Assembly (NCBI GenBank): GCA_028554755.1
Contig: JAPTOF010000001.1
Location: 1,624,501 to 1,688,500 of the forward strand
Reading direction: 5' to 3'
Length of the DNA: 64,000 nt
Source: Cordia subcordata
Taxonomy: Eukaryota; Streptophyta; Magnoliopsida; Boraginales; Cordiaceae
Made by a program: the position numbers and the translations under genes. This document shows, piece after piece, positions 54,946 to 64,000 of this stretch (position 1 is the first letter of the stretch; each line of letters begins with the position of its first letter). Under the pieces are notes generated by a model. It was not told the DNA's origin. It saw only the letters and a program-made list of their open reading frames with translations, and did no database searches.

Positions 54946-56085
54946 TTACCAGAATCCATCATCAAGACCAACTGATGGAGGTGGGTGAGGATTATCTTCT
55001 TCCTCCAACTTCGTCTCTAACTCGGGCTCGCCAGGCCCGAATTCAGCTGACTCAATATCTGCAAGATTCTTCAAGTCAACCACTGAGAGCTCATCGAGCC
55101 GCCTCACCACCAAATCGGCAGCTCCTAGCTCATAAACTGGATGCTTACTAGCAACCGCCACACACTTCATCCGCGCATCGTGTGCAGCCTCAACTGTCTG
55201 GTTCGAGTTCCCAAACACTATACACCGCTCAGGAATGAACTGAAGCAGCTGTGCTGCATAAGCAAACATCTCAGGGTCTGGCTTCCCCCTATGAACATCC
55301 TCTGCTGCTACAATGACATTAAACATTTCTTCAATCCCAATAGTTCTAATAGCAGTTTCAATAGTTTTTCGCGGGCGTGTGGAGACCAATGCCATTGGGA
55401 TTTTGTAATGCATCAGAATGCCAACGAATTCTTCAGAACCAGCACGAAACCTATATATCCCACCCTGCAAGGCATGGTGAATTTCCTCCTTTCTAGAAGC
55501 CATTCTCCTCACTTCAGCTGGATCTCTAGACCAGCAAAGCACTTCTGATATCGCTTGCTCGTTCTTCATTCCTTCAACCCTCCGGAGAATCCAAGCCGCA
55601 GGAGGCGATTTCCCTTCTTCCTGGGAAAGAGCCAACCAGGCCTGCTTCTCCAGATCAGGGTTATCTTCAACGAACACGCCTTCCCATTCAAATATTGCGC
55701 CTAACCATCCACAACCCATCCTTTCTTGCCGAAGCAAAGGGTTGTGAAGTGCAGGGTTGTCAGCCTTATTCTTGGCAGGCCACAACCCTGGTTTCCGATC
55801 TACATCAGTATCAATCCGGTATCTAAAGTCCTCCGGTATTCGCTTCTCCTCTCTATACGAATACACCTCTCTTTGCACTTCCATTGCCTGAGCTTTCACA
55901 GTCCCAATCACAAGCAAATTAACCCTCATCCTCCGCGAAGATCTTAAAGAAACAACCTTTTTACCTAGAAATCCTTGCGCAAAAAGCCCAACCGGCCTAT
56001 GTTTGCTCAACACATCCATGCCATGGTAATTACAATTCATTGGTCTATGCCCTAAAATGGATGTTGTAGCCATTGACTCCACCAT
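54946..56085 (-). CDS. PYRP2: Plastid-type HAD-superfamily protein, PYRP2 family
   Basis: Member of the plant HAD family annotated in Arabidopsis as 5-amino-6-(5-phospho-D-ribitylamino)uracil phosphatase (At4g11570, riboflavin synthesis). Intronless, 379 residues from the ATG at 56083-56085; an in-frame ATG 48 nt upstream would add 16 hydrophobic residues, but MVESMAT fits the family start better. Residues 1 to about 65, with Arg, Ser and few acids, fit a plastid transit peptide. The HAD core runs from about 126 to 335: motif I F-E-W-E-G-V (132-137), cap domain about 145-215, motif II VSTRP (234-238), motif III Lys268 in RGKPDPE, motif IV region F-G-N-S-N (291-295). Motif I carries Glu133 and Glu135 where HAD phosphatases have two Asp, and the motif IV acidic residues are Gly-Asn. 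Biochemical activity therefore cannot be assumed from fold alone. Confidence 0.85.
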   Translation of the reverse strand: MVESMATTSILGHRPMNCNYHGMDVLSKHRPVGLFAQGFLGKKVVSLRSSRRMRVNLLVIGTVKAQAMEVQREVYSYREEKRIPEDFRYRIDTDVDRKPGLWPAKNKADNPALHNPLLRQERMGCGWLGAIFEWEGVFVEDNPDLEKQAWLALSQEEGKSPPAAWILRRVEGMKNEQAISEVLCWSRDPAEVRRMASRKEEIHHALQGGIYRFRAGSEEFVGILMHYKIPMALVSTRPRKTIETAIRTIGIEEMFNVIVAAEDVHRGKPDPEMFAYAAQLLQFIPERCIVFGNSNQTVEAAHDARMKCVAVASKHPVYELGAADLVVRRLDELSVVDLKNLADIESAEFGPGEPELETKLEEEDNPHPPPSVGLDDGFW

Positions 56086-56154
56086 CTTCAACAAACAACT
56101 ATTATCAACTACTATCAAGCACAGTAAACACACCCCACAAGCTTTCTTCTAAGC

Positions 56155-56590
56155 ACAAGCCCTCTTCACTAATTACTAATTTTACCCTCAATAATGCACC
56201 AAGATCAAAACTATTCCAAGCACTAATGAAACAAAAAGCCAACTTATAAGTTTAACCAACCGAGTTCAACTTTTATAAGACAAATTCCCCATATCCACAG
56301 CAACAATATATTCCAAACTCTATAAAGCTCAACTAATATATATTATAATCCAAAGAACCTTCTTTCTATGAGAAAAAGAACTTTGTTATATACAAGTTAT
56401 TCCCAGCAGAGACACAAAAGGCAGGCGAAAGAACAACAAATATAAATAAAGATCCCAACTTTATTCAATACCCAATCAAAATATCTCCAGTGCCACACAA
56501 TCTAAACACTGATTTAAGCATAACCCATCAACCCAAAAACACCAAATGATTGGAGCTTCGCAAAAACCCAATTAAAAAGATTGGATTTAC
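56155..56590 (-). other. Possible 5' UTR intron of the PYRP2-family gene
   Basis: On the minus strand a donor GTTG|GTAAATCC lies at about 56590 and an acceptor TTGTGCTTAG at about 56155. The leader before the donor is CT-rich. Not confirmed. Confidence 0.35.
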
Positions 56591-56780
56591 CAACGATGAA
56601 TTAACTACAATAACATGGCAAACACAAGAAAAGAAAAAAATCTAAAAGCTTTTGGGTGATAAAGCTAAAATTGCAATCTTTTTTTGTGTGTATATGCAGA
56701 TAATTTTGAAGGGGTTGAATTAAGGGTGTGGATTGAAGAAAGATTTAATAGAATGGATTTTTTTTTTGGTGTTTCTATGG

Positions 56781-56840
56781 TTTATAAGCAAAAGCGGTCT
56801 TCTTTTGGTGGTGGCCGGTGAAGGCTTAACTTACACGTGT
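56781..56840 (-). promoter_or_regulatory. TATA box and ABRE/G-box of the PYRP2-family gene
   Basis: On the minus strand TATAAA reads at 56786-56781, about 700 bp upstream of the ATG and just before a CT-rich leader. About 50 bp farther upstream is the palindrome ACACGTGT (56833-56840), an ABRE/G-box core. The spacing suits a core promoter with a bZIP or bHLH site; the leader intron proposed above accounts for the distance to the ATG. Confidence 0.5.
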
Positions 56841-57072
56841 CGAGGTTACCATGTTGGTTCTGGATTTGGGAAGTTGTGGTAGTGTAATGGTTCTTGGACG
56901 GTGGTTATTTTTACACATTTTGGACCCAAAATATTAACAAGAAAAAAGAATAACAAAAAGATTTGCGCACATCACCTTTAAGCTTGGATTAAAAAAAGAA
57001 AAGAAAAGAAAAGAAATGGATCAAAAAGAAAAGAAAATAGAGACCCAAAAAAAAAAAGAATCTCTTACATGA

Positions 57073-57250
57073 ATGATTCGTTTGAATTGATTTTTCTTAA
57101 AAGTGTCAAAGAATTTTTTTTAAGGAGCTAAAAATTATAGCTTCTAAAAAAATTATTTTTTTTGAGTTTTAATTTTTTTGAAAATCAAGTCAAATAATTA
57201 TTACAAAAAAATATATACTTTTTTTTGGAGTAAAAAAAAGTGTTTTCTAA
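57073..57250. mobile_element. MITE-like fragment, GGGCTCGTTTGAATT family, copy 2
   Basis: ATTCGTTTGAATTGATTTTTCTTAAAAG continues into AGCTAAAAATTATAGCTTCT and AATCAAGTCAAATAATTATTA. The same order of motifs appears in inverted orientation in the copy at 58588-58814. The right end is unclear. Confidence 0.5.
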
Positions 57251-58042
57251 GAGAGAAAGAAAAATAAAATGGTAATGTATTCTTTAATAAGATAATTTGC
57301 TAGCGTACTTTTACTAAGATAATATTTGTGTAATGTTAATTTGGGAAAAAAAATCTAGAAGTCAATGATTAGCTAAATGAAAGAAAATGTTAATCACTGA
57401 TAAAAATTTTCCTGCCAATCCTTTTTTTTTTGGGTCAAACCATTTTGTTAACATTTCATATTTAAATAAAATAATTGTTGGTTTGTGTTCTTAGATTACC
57501 CTATCTTCTTGTTTTATATAACAGTCATAATCGAACAAGATAAACAAATATTGTAATGAACTGTAATGGATTAGGATGTACTAAAAGCTTAGCCCCTGGT
57601 CCAATCCTTCACGTTATTCAATTGGTATAATTTATTAATTGTGGCAATCAAAACCCATCAAGCATCACTTGTCTAGGAAGGTTCTGAATTCTCATTTCTA
57701 CATGTATAATAAGATATAGGCAAATACAATGACGCTAGCAAGAAGATGATAAAATATTTTTACGTCATAACAAATTTAAGTCGTTATAAATAAAATATAA
57801 ATTTTACGTGAAACGGATATAAAATTAAACTATGAATACAAATCTGAAGTCCATATCGGAGTGTAGCTGGTAGGTCAGGTTCGTATAATGAAATGCTCAA
57901 TTTTAGCTGTGACAGGTTGGGAAAACATTGAGCAGTTCTTCCCAAGAAGAAATTAATGAAGAAAACGTGAGGAAAACGACTTATTGATGTACCATGTACT
58001 AACCATCCTTCCATTTTTTTTTATCGTCAATAATCATCCTTC

Positions 58043-58046
<4 letters not shown>

Positions 58047-58086
<40 letters not shown>
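58047..58086. repeat. (AT)n microsatellite
   Basis: About 20 uninterrupted AT dinucleotides. Confidence 0.95.
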
Positions 58087-58091
<5 letters not shown>

Positions 58092-58587
58092 GTGTATATA
58101 GGTTGTATAATTAGTTCACCTTAATTTTGTTTCTTTTTTCTCTCTATAAGAGGAGAAGCATAACTCGTTAAAGTTTTGAAATGAATAAAAGATAAAATAT
58201 AAATAAAAAGATACTTGGACCTTGAAGTTTGAAGTGTGCAAAAACGGAAATTCTGATAGTATATTTATGCGGACTTGTAAAATTTGATAGTTTTTCTTTT
58301 TTTAATACGAGTACCTTGGATAAAATTTAAAAAATCATTAATCATTTTAATCACTTTACTGTTGAATATTTTCTATCACATTATTTATTTTTTTATTCCA
58401 ATAAACATTATAAGATTACTTAATATTACATCAACATGGACAGCAAAGGGTAATAAATACAATTGATGAAGCCTCCACTGTCAACTCGTGGCTTCCACGC
58501 CAACAAAATCTTCAATTGCAGTCGGTGAGGTGAGGACTGTCGCAAGTAAAAACGAATTTTTGTTTACCAATTAGTGTGACAACTGTG

Positions 58588-58814
58588 AATAAGGCCTCTT
58601 TAAATTAGTTTTTTTTTTTCAAAAAAAACTATTTTTTTTGAAGATATATTAAATTTATAATAACTATTTGATTTGACTTCTAAAATAACTAAAATTCTGA
58701 AAAAAATTCAAATACACCTTTTTTATGAGCCAAAATTTTTAACTTCTAAAAAAAAATTATTTTTCAAAAGTTGATAAAAAACGCTTTTGAAAAAAGTCAA
58801 TTCAAACGAGCCCT
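58588..58814. mobile_element. MITE-like element, GGGCTCGTTTGAATT family, copy 3
   Basis: The right end, read on the minus strand, is GGGCTCGTTTGAATTGACTT. The left end AAGGCCTCTTTAAATTAGTTTT is an imperfect inverted match. The interior shows mirrored A and T tracts. TAA before and TTA after may be the remains of a 3-bp target duplication of PIF/Harbinger type. Confidence 0.6.
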
Positions 58815-58884
58815 TAGTTACATTTGGTGTGAAAGAAATAATAGAGTTTTTGACTTCTCGTTTGATTTGAAGAATAATTACTTG

Positions 58885-58887
<3 letters not shown>

Positions 58888-58925
<38 letters not shown>
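58888..58925. repeat. (AT)n microsatellite
   Basis: About 19 AT units, ending in TATGTATATG. Confidence 0.95.
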
Positions 58926-58931
<6 letters not shown>

Positions 58932-59744
58932 GATATAAAGCATAGAACTAACACTCGTGAAGTCTGTAAAACAATGGTACTAATTAGATCATTTGTAGAC
59001 ACTAACGTTCCTAATTTGACCCCCCAAAAAAGAAAAAAACGAACAGTTCCAACTGAATAGGACCCACACAACATCATGTTGGAAACTTCTTTATTTTGTA
59101 ATTGCTCGTGAATTTTCTTGCCAAAAGAGATTCTTGATTCTTCTTGGAAGGGAACGAATCCATGCCGACAACATTCTCAAGATCCACTTGGTGCCACGTT
59201 CATGGTAGGCGACGTGTCAAAGTGGGAAATGTTCCTCTAGACGCAAAGAGAAGTCAAGTGCATTGTAAAAGAAAATTATGTGGAATGAAAAAGACATTGG
59301 AGGACCACTTGAAAAGAAGCCTGTAATCTTGCATGCAAAAAGAAATGTCTAGCACCATTTCATTTCATTTTAACGATTGCGAAGGGCCTTTGATAATATT
59401 ATGTTTGCTAGTCAATTTTGGTTTGCAATTATCACCTAGAAGAACACTATACAAGTCAAGTAACCAAACATTAATAGTTTTTAATAATTGATTACATCTT
59501 TCTTTGAATAGCAAAGATAAGAAAAAGAAAAAAGTGATGATGAGGTAGTCACTAATTGAGCGATAGTACAAATTATGGAAGTTATAAAGGGGTTATCCAC
59601 AAACATAACTATTATAAAAAAAAAAAAAAGGCTTACTGTTATGAGGAGAAATGCATAATACTAACCATCTTTTAATTGACTAGTTGATTGATGTTCTTTT
59701 GTTTGTCCGATATTCTATTTGTTGACTTTGATTTTAGTGGAATA

Positions 59745-59895
59745 GAATATTCCTATAACTATTTCAATTCTTGACAAAGTTATTTTTTTGACAAGGAATA
59801 TTCTTATAACTATTTCAGTTCTTGAAGAAGTTATTTTTTTGACAAGGAATATTTCTATAACTATTTCAGTTCTTGACAAGATAAACATCTTATGA
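59745..59895. repeat. 51-bp tandem repeat, three copies
   Basis: Units start at 59745, 59796 and 59847 with GAATATT(C/T)(C/T)TATAACTATT, then TTCTTGA(C/A)(A/G)AAGTTATTTTTTTGACAAG. The period is exactly 51 bp (17 codons). A 66-codon minus-strand frame runs through it but shows no other sign of coding. Confidence 0.9.
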
Positions 59896-60719
59896 TAAGT
59901 TTGTACTAAACACAATAACCGTTTCGTTTCTTTTTTTGGTCATGATATAATTTCATTTTTCAAACATGTAAAGTGTATTTTTTTAACAAATAAATAAATC
60001 ATGAGTAGGTTCGGGGTTCAATTTCTAAAAGTTATAGTTTTGGGCTCGTAGTAGGGCTTGAAGTTTTAATCTATAAAAATCCATAAATAGATCTAAAGAT
60101 GGGCCAGCTCTATTAATAGCCCAATGACATCTTAGGATCAGAAATGACGGTAATTGAAAACTGCACCATCGTAATGTCTCTCAGTCTATTTCTCGCTAGT
60201 CTTCTGACTTGTTTCGTTGTGCGTGCATATTCTTCCCTCACCCTTTGTTAAGATTCCTCAATAGGGTTAACAACGGGACTATTGATTTAAAGGTGGTTGA
60301 GATTGATTGATCTGTTTAAAGTTCAATAAAATTTGTCCCGTTAAGATTTAAAGCGAGACGGAAGTACAAAACCATTTGCAATGTCTATTCGGATTTGGAA
60401 TGGAATTAGGATTGATCATCGAATACCTATATCCGAAACCCAATTTCGGGTACCCAAAAATAATACCAAATTTCTATCCCAAATGTTACATATTTGTATA
60501 ATTATGTATATTTACTTATACACATACACACACATGCACACATATATATCAATGTGCTCTAGAAGGTAAAAAAGTACATATTGTAATATTGAATATCTTT
60601 TACTTATATTGGAAGTTATGATCTAACTAGAAATTTATTAAAATCCAATGTATTTTATATTCCTTAGTTAATTATAGTTAATATTACTAATATTTTCTTA
60701 TATCTACAAAAAATTTTGT

Positions 60720-61810
60720 AGGTGCAAATATCTTTTGGGGGGGGATGAATCAAGATATAATTACTAATTTTCGTTTTAAAAAAAAATTCTCAGAAAATCA
60801 ACAATTTCTTTCAAGCAATATATATCAAACACAATATAAGTAATTTAAGCAAATAAGATAATAAAAGTGTAAAGAGAAGAGAGACAAATGATTTAAGGTG
60901 GTTCGGCCAAACCTATGTCCACCGCCCAAGGATGCTCCCCTTAGGACTTCAACAACCTTCACTAAGATGCTTCTTCGAATCTTGGTGAAGCACAAACCAA
61001 TTTCTTACACCTCTTTGAAGCTCAATCTTCAAAGAAATCAAAAGTTCCACTCTTTAGGATTTTTCCACGCTTTACAAGCTTTAATGAATAAATCTCACAA
61101 TAATTCTAGTTCTCAAAGGGTGTATATAATCAAATGAATAAGAAATGATAGGATCTGAAAATTTTCTTCCCAAAAGAAGATGTTGCAATGAATGAAACTC
61201 TTAAAAGCTCACAGATATTGCAAGAATGGCTCGAAGCTTAATTGAATGATGATATATGATTTTGCACACTTCAATTGATACTTTGAATATGTAATGAAGG
61301 TGTATTTAAAGAGATTTGAGTGTTAGGGATTTGGTAGGTGAGGGAAAGAGGAAGAAATGATTCAGAACGATAATAAACAGCTAGTGCATTTATTATAGCA
61401 GTCCGTTCAGCCAGTCGACTAGTTGGGTCGTCCGGCTTCCTCTTGGACCTCTCTGACTAGGCCGAACGCCTTAGCCGATCAACCGGCTAGGGGGTCTGGC
61501 TTTGTCCTTCAGTTTCTGACTTGGCCGGTCGACTAGCTGAGGGGTCTGGCCACATCAAAAAGTGAAGTAAAGCCAAACTTTTGCCAAAAGTTTTTTGATA
61601 CAGTTTTCATAACCCCAAATCATTTTGAGACAATTTGTAAATACCTTCAATGACTTGAAACACTTCAAAAACACATTTTTGTACTACGTGTGCATTTAAA
61701 TTTATTTGTGCTTTTATGAAATCAAATATCTGAGAGTTTTTTAAGAAAATGTTTGAAAGGAAGTTTGAGCCACACATATACAATATTTAGGCATTTCACA
61801 AAAGGACAAA
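60720..61810. repeat. Probable dispersed repeat of unknown class
   Basis: The segment starts with a G8 tract followed by ATGAATCAAGAT and contains GGTGGTTCGGCCAAACCTATGTCC near 60898, a phrase style common in plant dispersed repeats. Near 61400-61560 there are several imperfect copies of GGCCGGTCGACTAG-like sequence. No coding region, long terminal repeat or inverted terminus could be defined. Confidence 0.35.
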
Positions 61811-62149
61811 AAGAACGTTCGGTACCCCTTATGACGTCTCTTCTCCTCTTTATGCCTTCTCACCTTCTTATTCTTCAAATAATGCGGTTTTGCTCATCTT
61901 CTTCCATTTTTGAAGCATCTACTTAGATTTAAGCATTTATCTTCACAAGATATTTTTAGTCAAACAATTGTAAATGCATATAAATTTTCATCATCAAAAT
62001 TAATAGTAAGTATTTAGCCGACAAAATTTATTATAAAACTAATATTTTAATGTCTTAATATATTTATTTAATTACTAACTTAACAATAGTGTACAGTTTA
62101 CTCACAACTAATTTAATCTTTTTGGTTATATTAATAACTTAATTGTAAT

Positions 62150-62800
62150 TATATTACAAGTGTTTCTAGTTATTGTTGTATGATTGATTTAATTAGAACT
62201 ATATTACTAACTATACTTCTATTTATATGACTAACTGAATTAGACTATTCTATATTCATAGCTAATTCCAATTATATGATTGATGTAATTAGAGTTATAC
62301 CACTAACAATGTTAATTTTAGTTATATGACGAACTTAATTAGAATTACCTATAAACTATGTAATTGTAATTATGTTATTAATGCTATTTATGGTTTCTAC
62401 TTATTTGACTAATTTAGTTAGAATTATACTCAAAACTTCCTAATTCCAATGTATGACTAATTTAATTAGAATTGCGCAAGAAGCCATACAAATTCTAGTT
62501 ACATTATTAACTTAATCAAAATTATACTATACACTTTGTTAATTCTAGCTAGATGGCTATTTTTATTATAGTTGTATTAAAAACTTTGCTAATTCTAATT
62601 AGATGACTAAATTAATAGAATTATTCTAAAAAGTTGGCCAATTCTTGTCAAATCACTCACTTGATTACGATCATATTACAAATTTTGCTAATTCTGACTA
62701 CATTGCACAATATGTTAATTATGATTATATTGTTGATTTCATCTATCTAACTTAAAGTTTCAATATTAAATCTGACTCTGATAACTTGGTCGGTTCTAAT
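62150..62800. repeat. AT-rich minisatellite-like array, about 60-bp degenerate units
   Basis: About ten imperfect units share the order AATTCTA(A/G)TTATATGACTAA, CTTAATTAGAATTATA and a variable ACTTTGTTA-like segment. Copies are heavily diverged but in constant orientation. It lies 0.95-1.6 kb upstream of the right-edge gene. Flanking DNA to about 63120 remains very AT-rich without coding sequence. Confidence 0.7.
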
Positions 62801-63227
62801 CATATTAGAATAAAACTTTAGTTGTATTTTAATCACAATTTTAATTTTATTTTAATTGTTATTTAACTATTGACTTAGTTGATTAATTTATACACCTAAC
62901 TATGTATAATTCAATCAATTATTAATTTAAATAAATCTAGATATATTATTAAGTTATTTTATATTATTTATTATAATTGTGTTGACTTAATTAATTGAAG
63001 TAATTTTATTAATTTAATTTGTTTTTTAATATATACTTTCAAATTATTTGCCCTAATTTAAAAATATTAAAACTTAATCTCTATTCGAATAATATTAACA
63101 GAAATAAATAAATCAAACTCAAATCTTATGCGGCTTAAACATAATTGTAGCTACTTAATATTTTACAAAATTCCACGACCAAAAAAAAGAATTAATAATT
63201 AAACTGTAATTGACAATTACTATTAAT

Positions 63228-63250
63228 ATTATATATATATATATATATAT
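63228..63250. repeat. (AT)n microsatellite
   Basis: About eleven AT units, followed by a short GC- and C-rich stretch (63300-63420) that differs sharply in composition from the AT-rich array to the left and may belong to the promoter or leader of the right-edge gene. Confidence 0.85.
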
Positions 63251-63749
63251 AGTTATTTTACATATTTGCAGATATATAAGTCCATGTTCTATGTACCAAA
63301 ACGGAATATACCCCCAATCCCTAAATCTCCTCGCCGCTGCACACCTCCCCTCCCGCCCAATCCCCCAACCCCCGGCGACCACGTCCCAACATCCACACAT
63401 ACACTTGCCACAGGACACTCTCTGTGACTGCACCACGCGCACACACATGTATCACTGTTAGTCTGTGCCCATTTTTTTTTTTTTTTTCTTCCCCGGATTT
63501 TCAGTTCTACCGGTGAATGCGTTTTTGCTTTCCCCCCTAAAATTTCAGATTTATTTATTTATTTATTTATTTTTAAGACCGAAAATCGATCACATGTAAC
63601 TAACGAGAATTAGATTCGTGAACCACCAGCACACACAATGGTGAGAGACATGCCACTTCGAGCAATAAGATTTTGTTGTTGTTCATGTTGATGTATCATC
63701 CTCAAGGAAACATCTAAACAGAACTGAAAGCAACAAAACCTTTTATAGT

Positions 63750-64000
63750 ATGGGCAAGAAAGGATCAAACAGAAGAGGACCAAATCCGAATGCTGCAACT
63801 GGGTCGCAGCCTTCGGTGAAGCTAAGCTTGAGAGAAGAGTCCACGGGGAAGAAGCAGAATGTTAACCCCAAATCCATGCTTAAACTGGACCACTTGAAGA
63901 ATCTTGCTGTATGGGCTAGCAGCGGTGAACCCTCTATACCTCCACTCGCCGCGTTCTTTGGCCAGCGATTAGCTGCTTCCTCCGAGGCCTTGGGTGTACC
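63750..64000 (+). CDS. Partial CDS, possible Rpr2/Rpp21-type RNase P subunit (N-terminus only)
   Basis: An open frame of 83 codons starts at the ATG at 63750-63752 and runs off the window with no stop. The product begins MGKKGSNRRGPNPNAA, a basic, low-complexity start suited to a nuclear or RNA-binding protein. It then has a helical segment (MLKLDHLKNLAVWAS) and AAFFGQRLAASSEALGVP. This pattern resembles, from memory, plant proteins with the RNase P Rpr2/Rpp21/SNM1 zinc-ribbon domain, whose Cys pairs would lie just beyond the edge. A possible splice acceptor (TTTTATAG) abuts the ATG. Codon use is less AT-biased than the flanks, which supports coding. The identity is tentative. Confidence 0.5.
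   Translation, partial: MGKKGSNRRGPNPNAATGSQPSVKLSLREESTGKKQNVNPKSMLKLDHLKNLAVWASSGEPSIPPLAAFFGQRLAASSEALGV

Noticed and set aside
63155..63461. ORFs on both strands around the (AT)n and C-rich stretch
   Set aside because: Low-complexity translations (repeated Tyr-Ile) without sign of selection.

Overview
This is eukaryotic plant nuclear DNA. The genes are intron-rich with GT-AG introns, intergenic DNA is AT-rich and full of transposon remnants, there is a Pol III tRNA gene, and the proteins are plant-specific (a brassinosteroid-signalling kinase, a plastid-type glutamate-cysteine ligase, a JMJ17-type demethylase). A eudicot is likely. The glutamate-cysteine ligase has Ala358 where rosid enzymes carry the second cysteine of the CC1 redox bridge, which points to a non-rosid eudicot such as an asterid. 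That lineage call is inference.

Layout: (1) 1147-20916, minus strand: a complete KDM5/JARID1 histone H3K4 demethylase of the JMJ17 type. I resolved 33 coding exons with consistent phase, giving 1839 residues. Its introns hold a 329-bp solo LTR with a 5-bp target duplication, a very short SINE-like insertion and several tandem duplications. (2) 20917-26813: a divergent intergenic region with two blocks of tandem repeats and the 5' leader of the next gene. (3) 26814-33064, plus strand: a complete 10-exon BSK pseudokinase of 488 residues, closest to BSK7/BSK8. From memory, JMJ17 and BSK7 are also adjacent in Arabidopsis (At1g63490/At1g63500), so this pair looks like conserved microsynteny. (4) 34674-34744, minus strand: tRNA-Cys(GCA). 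(5) 35038-37156, minus strand: a three-exon beta-tubulin gene of 444 residues. (6) 37157-42206: a gene-poor stretch with nested MITEs and two LINE fragments, one with clear target-site duplications. (7) 42207-47261, minus strand: GSH1, glutamate-cysteine ligase, 15 coding exons and 516 residues, with a probable 2-kb intron in its 5' UTR. (8) 49362-51690: a hAT-like element and a 5'-truncated LINE with a 13-bp target duplication, just upstream of GSH1. (9) 54946-56085, minus strand: an intronless plastid-type HAD-superfamily gene of the PYRP2 family, whose motif I and motif IV acidic residues are altered. (10) 56086-63749: no gene seen; MITEs, microsatellites and AT-rich minisatellites. (11) 63750-64000, plus strand: the first 83 codons of a gene running off the window, possibly an Rpr2/Rpp21-type RNase P subunit.

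The genes are independent housekeeping and regulatory loci (chromatin, brassinosteroid signalling, cytoskeleton, glutathione and riboflavin metabolism) and do not form a pathway cluster. I found no evidence of a novel multi-gene system. The points most worth following up are the altered HAD active site, the GSH1 redox-switch change, an in-frame retainable intron in the BSK gene, and the well-dated transposon insertions.
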